Below, in pieces: positions 50,332 through 58,168 of a DNA stretch of 64,000 bases; within the stretch, counting starts at the first letter, position 1, and each line of letters opens with the position of its first letter. A program made the position numbers and the translations under genes. The notes under the pieces are model-generated. The model had not been told where the DNA came from. It ran no database searches and was given only the letters and a program-made list of their open reading frames with translations. The DNA comes from Novosphingobium beihaiense (GTDB taxonomy: Bacteria > Pseudomonadota > Alphaproteobacteria > Sphingomonadales > Sphingomonadaceae), in assembly GCF_022832375.1 (NCBI RefSeq), contig NZ_JALHLG010000020.1:19228-83227 (forward strand), written 5' to 3'.

Positions 50332-50468
50332 ATCCGCTTCCCAAGAGCAAATTCAACTTGACCAAATGCTTGATTTTTGGCTTAATGTTCCTCTTTTGTT
50401 CTATTCGATGAAAGAAGAGGAGATCGAATGAGAAGGTAACCCGCACCAGCCGCAAGGAGGCAAGAAGC

Positions 50469-50927
50469 ATGGACCACCGTGATAACGATTTAGCCAATAG
50501 CTTTGCTCGCAAAGCTGCCCAGGATGATCCAACTCCAAGCTCAGATTGGGAAAACCAATCTGATGCAGTGAAAGGTGGCAGTGGTCTTGAGGTCGAGCGC
50601 ATCGTCGCCGCTATTTTGAGTGATAATCACCGGCTCAATGCTGAAGAATTGCGTTCCTTTGAAGACGTGCTGAATGAGCCCGGAATGTCCGCTGATCAAC
50701 GGCAAGAGTTCCTGCAAACGCTTTGGAATGTCGTGGTAGGAATTATCGATTTCCGGTGGGAGTGCATGCGCTCACCGGTGGCGAAAATTGGCTGTGAGTC
50801 GAATGGCAAAAGTCCTCGAAGTCAGCATCAGACCAAGGGATTTATGCTAAACTGTGAGGGTATTCATTTCTCGCACAATCAAGAAAAGGCCGCCGCAACG
50901 AAGTCGCTGCCGGAAAGGAAAGCATGA
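50469..50927 (+). CDS. Hypothetical protein upstream of the serine recombinase
   Basis: This 152-residue acidic protein starts MDHRDNDLANSFARKAAQDD with GGAGG upstream. The middle part VERIVAAILSDNHRLNAEEL then RQEFLQTLWNVVVGIIDFRW is helical. The last 50 residues look less regular and may follow a frame change. Its stop overlaps the recombinase start (ATGA). Between 50332 and 50468 only AT-rich sequence and a ribosome site are seen. It may be a recombination directionality or regulatory factor by position (inference). Confidence 0.5.
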   Translation: MDHRDNDLANSFARKAAQDDPTPSSDWENQSDAVKGGSGLEVERIVAAILSDNHRLNAEELRSFEDVLNEPGMSADQRQEFLQTLWNVVVGIIDFRWECMRSPVAKIGCESNGKSPRSQHQTKGFMLNCEGIHFSHNQEKAAATKSLPERKA

Positions 50928-52416
50928 TCGTTGATAAGAAGCGTAAAGCGGTTCTTTATTGCCGGATTTCGGACAAGAGCCAGACAGGTCTTGGCAGTCA
51001 GGAACATCGTTGCCGTCAGTATGCCGACGCCAAACAATACGACGTCGTAGAAGTATTTTACGATAAGGTTACGGGCGGTGGCGATTTCATGAAACGTGAG
51101 GGCATGGTGAAGCTCTTGCGCTTTCTCGACGATCACCCAGAAGAGAACTTCGTCGTGATCTTTGACGATCTCAGACGCTATGCCCGTGACACCGAGTTTC
51201 ACTTGAAATTGCGCCGCATGATGAAAGAGCGTGGCGCCACCCGAGAATGTCTCAACTTCAACTTTGATGACACGCCGGAAGGCCGGTTTAACGAAACGAT
51301 CAACGCGGCAGTCGGCGAACTGGACCGCGAAACCATCGCTCGCCAATCGCGCCAGAAGCAAATTGCACGGCTTGAAGCAGGCTATGCGGTCTACAGCCGC
51401 CCACCCGTCGGGTACAAGTATGTGAAGGCCCAACACGGGCGCAACAAGGTGCTTGTGCCAAGCGAGCACGCCCCGATTGTAAAAGAGGCATTGGAGGGGT
51501 TTGCATCCAGACGTTTTGAAACGCAGGTCGAAGTAGCTAATTTTCTGAACGCACATCCGGGGTTTCCCAAACACGCACCCGGAGGCACGGTGCGGAAAGG
51601 GAAGGTCTTCGACATGCTCACACAGCCGCTTTACGCAGGCTACGTCGTCTCCAAAGAGCTTGGCGTCACGATGCGTGATGGAAAGCATGAAGGCCTCATC
51701 AGCAAAGCAACTTTCGCCAAAAATCAGGAACGGCTCACGTCACGCAAAAAGGCTGCGGCAAGGCGCGACCTGAACCGGGGCTTCGTGCTTCGGGGTGCGG
51801 TCTCCTGCGCTTCGTGCGGTGGACATCTCAAAGAAAGGGCTGCGACTACTACGGCAAGTCAATCCCACGCGCCAAGATCGAGGGCGAATTCGAGGAACTG
51901 CTGCAAAGTGTTCAGCCTGCCAGGAACCTCGTGAAGGTCACGATTGCCATGTTCCGCACCTATTGGGACATGAAGGTCGCGCGCGCTAACGAAAACGCAC
52001 AAGCCATCAAGGCTGAAATTGCGGAAACCGAATTGCAGATCGGCAAACTCGTCAATCGGATTGTCGAAACCAATAACGATTCGGTGGCGCGCGCACTGGA
52101 GAACAAGATTTCCGAACTGGAGCGGCATAAGCTTTTGTTGACGGAAAAGGCCGCTGATTCAGCTCGTCCGCCGCCACCCTTCGAAGAAAATCTAGAACTC
52201 GCGCTGAGGTTCCTCGCAAGTCCTTATAAAATATGGAGTTCCGGCGTGTTTGAGATCAGGAGACTGGTGCTCAGAATCGTGTTTTCAGAGCATTTATCCT
52301 ATGACCGGTTTGACGGTTATAGAACTCCGAAATTATCATTGCCATTCAGGGCTTTAGGGCCAGAAATTGGCCAATTTTTACCCGAATTGCGCAATGGTGG
52401 GCGCGACAGGGATTGA
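50924..52416 (+). pseudogene. Large serine recombinase (integrase), broken by internal deletion/frameshift
   Basis: The first frame (from 50924) holds a complete catalytic domain (LYCRISDKSQTGLGSQEHRC with Ser16), a recombinase domain (SRPPVGYKYV..., MLTQPLYAGYVVSKELGVTM) and the first half of a zinc ribbon, VSCASCGGHL (to about 51830). It then shifts: DYYGKSIPRAKIEGEFEELL and the C-terminal coiled coil continue in another frame to 52416. About 20 codons that normally bear the second CxxC-type zinc pair are missing at the joint. The 3' end runs 22 bases into tRNA-Val, the attachment site. This was probably the element's integrase and is now inactive. Confidence 0.8.
52394..52402. repeat. Candidate right attachment site (attR)
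   Basis: ATGGTGGGC at the 3' end of tRNA-Val (its encoded CCA and acceptor end, read on the plus strand) matches 25312-25320. The recombinase frame runs through it, as often seen where the attachment core overlaps an integrase 3' end. Short and tentative. Confidence 0.4.
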
Positions 52417-52469
52417 ACCTGTGACCCCACCCGTGTGAAGGGTGTGCTCTACCGCTGAGCTACGCGCCC
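52395..52469 (-). tRNA. tRNA-Val (CAC)
   Basis: This 75-nucleotide cloverleaf on the minus strand has acceptor GGGCGCG/CGCGCCC, D-arm GCTC..GAGC, anticodon arm CACCC-TTCACAC-GGGTG with anticodon CAC, T-arm ACAGG-TTCAATC-CCTGT, discriminator A and encoded CCA. It reads GUG (Val). The gene is intact despite the island joining its 3' end. Confidence 0.96.
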
Positions 52470-52548
52470 GCTTTCCGTTGCGGAAGCGCGCCCCTAAACA
52501 ACTCGGATCGAATTGACAAGCACTGATCTCACTCTAAAGCGCTCCGCC

Positions 52549-52863
52549 ATGACCGAAGAGACCAGCACGCCTGAGCAGGCCCCGCAGCAATCCGGCGCTG
52601 ACGTGCCGCCCGATCACCTTGCGATCAATCCGCGCAGCCCGTTTTTCGATGCCGAAAAGCTGCAGCGCGGTATCGGTATCCGCTTCAAGGACACCGTGCG
52701 CAGCAATGTCGAGGAATATTGCGTTTCCGAAGGCTGGGTGCGCGTGCAGGCGGGCAAGACGCTCGACCGCAAGGGGCAGCCGCTGACGATCAAGCTGACC
52801 GGCCCGGTCGAGGCCTGGTACGAGGATCTCGGCGAAAATCCGCCGGTTGCGAAAAAAGACTAA
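52549..52863 (+). CDS. DUF3297 family protein
   Basis: This 104-residue protein has a Pro/Gln-rich N-terminus and a conserved core from PPDHLAINPRSPFFDAEKLQ through GIGIRFKDTVRSNVEEYCVS to GKTLDRKGQPLTIKLTGPVE. This matches DUF3297, a small proteobacterial family of unknown role. The ATG at 52549 is preferred over a TTG at 52513. It is the first backbone gene right of the island. Confidence 0.85.
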   Translation: MTEETSTPEQAPQQSGADVPPDHLAINPRSPFFDAEKLQRGIGIRFKDTVRSNVEEYCVSEGWVRVQAGKTLDRKGQPLTIKLTGPVEAWYEDLGENPPVAKKD

Positions 52864-52887
52864 ACTTTCGCAGGCAAGCGCCGTTCT

Positions 52888-53544
52888 TCAATATGTACCG
52901 GCAATGATCTCGCCAATGGGATCGGCATGCCGGTGCTTGCGCGCCGTCTTCGCTTCAAGCGCTGTCCTGGGGGGGGCGGCGACTTGGGCGAGGCGGTCGC
53001 TGCCAAGGTCCGGAATGGCCCCCGGCTTGGCGTTGTAGATAAAGCCCGCGACAGGCCAATGGGTAGCTCCCAGGTTCTGGCTCGGGCCGTACCAGATGCG
53101 CACTTCGCTCCAGTCGTTTTCCGGGGAAACGTCGAGCGCAGTGACATCGCGTTCTATCTTGCCGGGATAGGACCAGTTGGCGTGGCTGAGCAGGATCGTG
53201 CGCGAATCGACGATTTCGCTGACCATGGCGACATGGCCAAGGTGCGAATTGTGGAAAGGGCGAACCGCCATGACCGCGCCGACTCGCGGCACATGTCCGC
53301 GGGCGTAACGGCCCTTCGCCTGCTTCCACCAGGTATGGGCATCGCCATAGATCTGGATGCCGGAAAGCTGGCGGGCATAGGGCACGCATTGCAGATCTCC
53401 GGAAGGGGAACTGCTTACCGTTCCGGTAATTCCGCCGCGGGCATAGTTGCCGGAAACGATCCGGTCGATGGCCGAACGGGCGAAAACCGGTGAAACCAGC
53501 ATTGCGCAAGCGCCCACAAAGATGGCTTTTCTGACTATCTTCAT
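52888..53544 (-). CDS. CHAP domain amidase/peptidase, exported
   Basis: This 218-residue protein has a signal peptide (1-22, ending VFARS) and a CHAP domain with catalytic Cys in GDLQCVPYARQLSGI and His in SHLGHVAMVSEIVDSRTILL, plus a following LSHANWSYPGKIERDV. CHAP enzymes cut peptidoglycan peptides or amide bonds. The order Cys then His and the length are standard. A Lys/Arg/His-rich tail follows residue 190. It converges on the DUF3297 gene and may remodel the cell wall. Confidence 0.88.
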   Translation of the reverse strand: MKIVRKAIFVGACAMLVSPVFARSAIDRIVSGNYARGGITGTVSSSPSGDLQCVPYARQLSGIQIYGDAHTWWKQAKGRYARGHVPRVGAVMAVRPFHNSHLGHVAMVSEIVDSRTILLSHANWSYPGKIERDVTALDVSPENDWSEVRIWYGPSQNLGATHWPVAGFIYNAKPGAIPDLGSDRLAQVAAPPRTALEAKTARKHRHADPIGEIIAGTY

Positions 53545-53683
53545 GCCACCCGGAATACGGGAGCAAGGTTAGGGCTATCCTGCAAAGATAGGTTAATATT
53601 GCGGCAAGGATATGCCGCTTGTTTGCCGGATTTGCCGCCTATGCTTGCCAAACCCGTGCAAAATGACCAAGCGGCGTATCCAT

Positions 53684-55060
53684 ATGCTTCCTCAAGTGAT
53701 CATTATCGGCCGGCCCAATGTCGGCAAGTCCACGCTGTTCAACCGGCTCGTCGGCAAGAAGCTGGCGCTGGTGGACGATCAGCCCGGCGTCACGCGTGAC
53801 CGCCGCTTTGGCGATGCCGAGCTGCTGGGGCTGAAATTCCAGATCGTCGATACCGCCGGGTGGGAGGACGACGAGGCCGAAACGCTGCCCGGCCGCATGC
53901 GCCAGCAGACCGAGGCTTCGCTCGAAACCGCCGATGTCGCGCTGTTCGTGGTGGACGCACGCGCGGGGCTGACGCCGCTCGACGAGGAGATCGCCCAGTG
54001 GCTGCGCGCTTCGCCGGTGCCGGTGATCGTGCTCGCCAACAAGGCCGAAGGCCGCGCGGGCGAGGGCGGGCTGCTGGAGGCCTATTCGCTGGGGCTGGGC
54101 GATCCCGTCGCCGTCTCCGCCGAACATGGCGAGGGCATGGGCGATCTGTTCGAAGCGCTGCTGCCGCATCTCGACCCGCTTCAGCCTGCCGAGGATGAAG
54201 AGGGCGGGGACGAGTGGGAATTCGATCCCAAGTCGGTTCTCAAGCTCGCCATCGTCGGGCGTCCGAACGCGGGCAAGTCCACGCTCATCAACAAGCTGCT
54301 GAAGGAAGACCGGCTGCTGACCGGGCCGGAAGCAGGCATCACCCGCGATTCGATCGCGATCGACTGGACCTGGCACGATTCCAAGCTGGACGAGGACCGT
54401 CCGGTGCGCCTGATCGACACGGCGGGCATGCGCAAGAAAGCGCAAGTGATCGAGAAGCTGGAGCGCATGGCCGTGGCCGATGCGCGCCATGCGATCGATT
54501 TTGCCGAAGTGGTGGTGCTGCTGCTCGATGCCACGCGCGGGCTGGAGCATCAGGATCTCAAGATCGCCTCGATGGTGATCGAGGAGGGCCGCGCGCTGAT
54601 GATCGCCATCAACAAGTGGGACGTGGCCGAGGACGCGAGCAAGCTGTTCAACGGCATTCGCGCCGCGCTCGACGAAGGGCTGGCGCAAGTGCGCGGCGTG
54701 CCGCTGCTGGCGGTCTCCGCGCGCACCGGCAAGGGGCTGGACGACATGATCGCCGCGGCCTTCTCGATCCGCGAGGCGTGGAGCCGCCGCGTGCCGACGG
54801 CCGGGCTCAACCGCTGGTTCGACGATGCGCTGGCCGCCAATCCGCCGCCGGCGCCGGGCGGCAAGCGGATCAAGCTGCGCTACATCACCCAGGCCAAGAC
54901 GCGCCCGCCGGGCTTCGTGCTGTTCGGCACCCGGCTGGATATGCTGCCCGAAAGCTACAAGCGCTATCTGGTGAACGGCATCCGCCGCGAACTGGGTTTC
55001 GAGGCGGTGCCGATCCGCCTGACGCTGCGCAGCCCGAAGAACCCGTTCAAGAAGACCTGA
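53684..55060 (+). CDS. der: Ribosome biogenesis GTPase Der (EngA)
   Basis: This 458-residue protein has two GTPase domains, GRPNVGKS at 9-16 and GRPNAGKS at 192-199. Each has its own switch and NKxD-type motif (VIVLANKAEG and MIAINKWDVA), and a KH-like C-terminal domain ends in RLTLRSPKNPF. Der is essential for 50S subunit assembly. NKAE in the first domain stands where NKxD is usual, as in many Der proteins. The ATG at 53684 starts directly at the first strand. Confidence 0.97.
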   Translation: MLPQVIIIGRPNVGKSTLFNRLVGKKLALVDDQPGVTRDRRFGDAELLGLKFQIVDTAGWEDDEAETLPGRMRQQTEASLETADVALFVVDARAGLTPLDEEIAQWLRASPVPVIVLANKAEGRAGEGGLLEAYSLGLGDPVAVSAEHGEGMGDLFEALLPHLDPLQPAEDEEGGDEWEFDPKSVLKLAIVGRPNAGKSTLINKLLKEDRLLTGPEAGITRDSIAIDWTWHDSKLDEDRPVRLIDTAGMRKKAQVIEKLERMAVADARHAIDFAEVVVLLLDATRGLEHQDLKIASMVIEEGRALMIAINKWDVAEDASKLFNGIRAALDEGLAQVRGVPLLAVSARTGKGLDDMIAAAFSIREAWSRRVPTAGLNRWFDDALAANPPPAPGGKRIKLRYITQAKTRPPGFVLFGTRLDMLPESYKRYLVNGIRRELGFEAVPIRLTLRSPKNPFKKT

Positions 55061-55132
55061 GCGCAGGCCGCCGGGTCATTCGCGAGTCGTGGCTAGGGCC
55101 GGAGTCGCCCACAGGCGGCCCCGGCTTTCGCG

Positions 55133-56086
55133 TTACAGGTTGTCGTTGAAGAAGGTGGTGATCTTGTCGAAGGGGATCACGTCCAGCTGATCGTAGAGAT
55201 CGGTATGGCTGGCGCCTTCGATGATCATCAGTTCCTTGGGCTCGGCCGCCGCTTTGTAGGCGTCCTCGCTGAAGTAGCGCGAATGCGCCTTTTCGCCGTG
55301 GATGAGCAGCAGCGGGCGCGGCGCGATCTCGCTGATGTAGGTCAGCAGCGGCATGTTCATGAACGAGAGCGGCGTGGTCACGGTCCACGAGGCGTTCGAG
55401 TTGATCGAACGCGGATGGAAGCCGCGATCCGGCGACTTGTAGTAAGCCGCATAGTCCACCACGAACTGCGGCTCGCCGCCCTGCAGTTCCAGCGACAGCG
55501 GGCCATAGGCAGGCGTGCCGTTCTTCGCGTCTTCCCAGCGCTGGCGGCTCATCTGCTCCAGCGCTTCGGTGCGCTGTTCGGGCGTGGTGCTGTCGAAATA
55601 GCCCTTCGCCTGAACCCGCGACATGTCATACATGGTGCTGGCGACGACGGCCTTGACGCGCTTGTCCACGGCGACGGCATTCAGCGCCATGCCGCCCCAG
55701 CCGCACACGCCGATGATGCCGATGCGTTCGCGGTCAACCTGCGGCAGCAGGCCGAGGCAGTCCACGGCGGCGCTGAAATCTTCGGTATTGATATCGGGCG
55801 AGGCCACGTTGCGCGGTTCACCGCCGCTTTCGCCGGTAAAGGAAGGATCGAACGCCAGGGTGACGAACCCGCGTTCGGCCATGGTCTGCGCATAGAGGCC
55901 GGAAGCTTGTTCCTTGACCGCGCCATACGGGCCGCTGACGGCAAGCGCGGCAAACGGGCCATCGCCCTTGGGCGTGTAGAGATCGCCCGCCAGCGTGATG
56001 CCATAGCGGTTGGTGAAGGTGACTTTCTCGTGCTCGACCTTGTCGCTCTTCGGGAATGTCTTGTCCCAGTCCTGAGAGAGTTCCAT
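55133..56086 (-). CDS. Alpha/beta hydrolase with cysteine nucleophile motif
   Basis: This 317-residue protein has an alpha/beta hydrolase fold: LAGDLYTPKGDGPFAALAVS, FDPSFTGESGGEP, nucleophile elbow IGVCGWGG (Cys128), an RPLLLIHGEKAHSRYFSED strand with the acid region, and the His in EGASHTDLYD. GxCxGG instead of GxSxGG is shared by dienelactone hydrolases and the YcjY-like group. The substrate is unknown. The start at 56086 was chosen over an ATG 5 codons upstream. The gap 56102-56328 up to the next gene contains nothing recognisable. Confidence 0.85.
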   Translation of the reverse strand: MELSQDWDKTFPKSDKVEHEKVTFTNRYGITLAGDLYTPKGDGPFAALAVSGPYGAVKEQASGLYAQTMAERGFVTLAFDPSFTGESGGEPRNVASPDINTEDFSAAVDCLGLLPQVDRERIGIIGVCGWGGMALNAVAVDKRVKAVVASTMYDMSRVQAKGYFDSTTPEQRTEALEQMSRQRWEDAKNGTPAYGPLSLELQGGEPQFVVDYAAYYKSPDRGFHPRSINSNASWTVTTPLSFMNMPLLTYISEIAPRPLLLIHGEKAHSRYFSEDAYKAAAEPKELMIIEGASHTDLYDQLDVIPFDKITTFFNDNL

Positions 56087-56328
56087 TGCGTATCCTTCCA
56101 AAGTTCTATGTCCCGGCGCAAGGGCCGGGGAAACGGCGTTGTTTGTGAGATCGGCAGGTCATTGCCTTGAAATTAGTTCCTGATTTTTCAAAGCTCCTTC
56201 ATTTGCACGAATGAGAGGCCTGCCCTCAGCCCCACAAAGGACGCTTCGGATAGAACGCACCAGGCGCACGGATGTTCGCCGGAGGGCTGGAATTTCTCCA
56301 TTCTTTCCATGCCTCTCAGATCCCGCTC

Positions 56329-56871
56329 TTACAGTCCGCCAGGCAGCTTGGAACGCATCATGTCCTTGCGGTCAAACCGTTCGCCATCGGCAATGAAAGT
56401 GCCGTCGCCAACAGCGTGGATCATGCGCTGGTCTGCGTGCGTGCCGCCGGTCCAGGCTGCCAGCCCTTCCAGCACGATGATGTTGTGCCGGCCGGTAATA
56501 TCGGCCACCCGGCATTCCACCTGGCCGATGCACTCGCGGATGAGCGGAGCCTGCACGTGACGGGCCTTGGCGCGAGTGAGAGCGAACTTCTCGAACTTGT
56601 CCGTGTTCTCGCCCGAGCAAGTGCCGATGCCCACGGCCGTATCGATCATGCTGGCGGAAGGGATCGACAGCACGCATTCACCAGTGTCGCGCAGCGCCGC
56701 GTAGGAATGATTCCACGGGCCGGTGGCGATGGCAAAAGTGGGGGAGAAATCCAGAACCATGCTCCAGGTCAGAGTCATGATGTTGTCCGCTTGGCCATCG
56801 TGCGTGGTGAGCAGAATGACAGGTCCCGGCTCGATCAGGGTGAAGGCCCGGCTGAGTGGCAGCTCTTCCAT
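56329..56871 (-). CDS. Flavin reductase-like domain protein
   Basis: This 180-residue protein has the FMN-binding split-barrel: LIEPGPVILLTTHDGQADNI, MTLTWSMVLDFSPTFAIATG, and TGECVLSIPSASMIDTAVGI. It belongs to the flavin reductase-like family (HpaC/RutF relatives), which bind FMN and often reduce it for a partner monooxygenase. No monooxygenase lies nearby, so it may have a separate redox role. Confidence 0.88.
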   Translation of the reverse strand: MEELPLSRAFTLIEPGPVILLTTHDGQADNIMTLTWSMVLDFSPTFAIATGPWNHSYAALRDTGECVLSIPSASMIDTAVGIGTCSGENTDKFEKFALTRAKARHVQAPLIRECIGQVECRVADITGRHNIIVLEGLAAWTGGTHADQRMIHAVGDGTFIADGERFDRKDMMRSKLPGGL

Positions 56872-56901
56872 GTCGCCTCGCTTTCCGGCGCCCGCCGGTT
56901 G

Positions 56902-58041
56902 CTATGAAGGATGCGCCTCCGCATTCGCTTCCGCTGTGCGCCGAGCCTCGTTGGCCGCCTCGCTGGCGGCGCGGGAGGCGGCCAGCTTGCGGTCGCGCTG
57001 CTGGGTCCACACGGCCATGAACAGCGCGGCGATCACCGGCCCGATCACGAAACCGTTGAGCCCGAACAGCTCAAGCCCCGCCAGCGTGGCGATCAATACC
57101 ACGAAATCGGGCATCCGGGTATCGCGTCCGACCAGGATCGGGCGCAGCACGTTATCGACCATGCCGATGATGAACACGCCGCAGAACACCAGGATCGCGG
57201 CTTTGCCCAGTTCCCCGGTGGCGAACAGGTAGATTGCGGTGGGCACCCAGACGATGCCGGTGCCCACAGCGGGCAGCAGCGAGAAGAAGCCCATCATCAC
57301 GCCCCAGATCAGCGCGCCCTCGATCCCCAGCAGCGAGAAGATCACGCCGCCCAGCAGGCCCTGCACCACGGCCACTACCACGGTGCCGCGCATCGTCGCG
57401 CGCACCACCAGCAGGAAGTGCTGGATCAGCGAATCGCGTGTGTCGTCATGCAGCGGCAGGGCATCGCGCACGAGGTTGCCGTAGCGCTCGCCGTCGCGCA
57501 GCAGGAAATAGCTGAGGTAGAGCATGACGCCGAGCCCCGCGACGAAGCTGAGCGCGCCCTGGCCGACCGTCAGCAGCCGCCCGGCGATGCTTTGCAGGCT
57601 GCTGGAGATGCTCGATCCGAACTCGCTGCGCAGCCTGCCGAAATCGGTGAGGCCATATTGCGCGATGAAGCGCTGCACGCTTTCGGGCAGGGCGGCGTGC
57701 AGATCGTGGATCATCTTGCCGATGTCGATCTGGCCGCTGCTGATCTGGCCGTAGAGGTTGGTCGCCTCGTTGACGAGGCTGATGCCGAGCAGGATCGTCG
57801 GCACCACGAAGACGGCGACCAGCCCCAGCAGCACGATCGACGTGGCCAGATTCGCCCGCCCGCCCAGCATGCGGGCCAGCCGTGCCGTCATCGGCTGGAA
57901 CATGATCGCGGCGATCACGCCCCACAGCACGGCGCCGAAGTAAGGCGCCAGAAGATAGGCGAAACCAACGGTGATCAGGACGACAAGCGTGATGAAGCCG
58001 CCGTCCTCGAATTCGAATGTGCGCTTGCGCGATGCTCTCAT
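56902..58041 (-). CDS. AI-2E family transporter
   Basis: This 379-residue membrane protein has about eight hydrophobic segments with the family's two clusters: FITLVVLITVGFAYLLAPYF and VLGVIAA-like VLWGVIAAIMFQPMTARLAR, then a long amphipathic middle (Leu/Ser/Gln-rich), and LLGGVIFSLLGIEGALIWGV to FGLNGFVIGPVIAALFMAVW. Members export quorum signals (TqsA) or exchange Na+ and H+. The start at 58041 was preferred; the frame is open further upstream. The last 30 residues are Ala/Glu/Arg-rich. It is divergent from the S9 peptidase gene. Confidence 0.9.
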   Translation of the reverse strand: MRASRKRTFEFEDGGFITLVVLITVGFAYLLAPYFGAVLWGVIAAIMFQPMTARLARMLGGRANLATSIVLLGLVAVFVVPTILLGISLVNEATNLYGQISSGQIDIGKMIHDLHAALPESVQRFIAQYGLTDFGRLRSEFGSSISSSLQSIAGRLLTVGQGALSFVAGLGVMLYLSYFLLRDGERYGNLVRDALPLHDDTRDSLIQHFLLVVRATMRGTVVVAVVQGLLGGVIFSLLGIEGALIWGVMMGFFSLLPAVGTGIVWVPTAIYLFATGELGKAAILVFCGVFIIGMVDNVLRPILVGRDTRMPDFVVLIATLAGLELFGLNGFVIGPVIAALFMAVWTQQRDRKLAASRAASEAANEARRTAEANAEAHPS

Positions 58042-58168
58042 AGCCAAGTCTTTAGCATGTTTTCCTGCTTTGCCAGCTATCTGCCTGATAAAGTGGGGCG
58101 GTGGATTGGAATTTTTCGCCGAACCGGGCAAGACGTGCGCCATCCTCCCTTTTACAGGAGTGCGACTT

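Larger units (their letters stand above)
25312..52402. mobile_element. Integrative mobilizable element next to tRNA-Val
   Basis: The stretch between the DUF2892 gene and tRNA-Val has visibly lower GC and mixed codon use compared with the flanks. It carries a MobC-like protein and relaxase at the left end, and a coupling ATPase and serine recombinase at the right end. In between are antirestriction, toxin-antitoxin and several defence-like genes. No VirB4, VirB6 or other mating-channel gene was found, so transfer would depend on another element. The recombinase is broken, so the element is probably immobile now. Boundaries rest on a 9-base repeat and are approximate. Confidence 0.8.

Noticed and set aside
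25312..52402. Complete conjugative element (ICE)
   Set aside because: Relaxase and coupling ATPase are present but VirB4, VirB6, VirB8-10 or other channel genes are not, so a mobilizable element is the better description.
52970..52978. GGGGGG run as a regulatory or slippage site
   Set aside because: It is in the C-terminal tail region of the CHAP gene (read as CCC codons for Pro) and has no partner structure.
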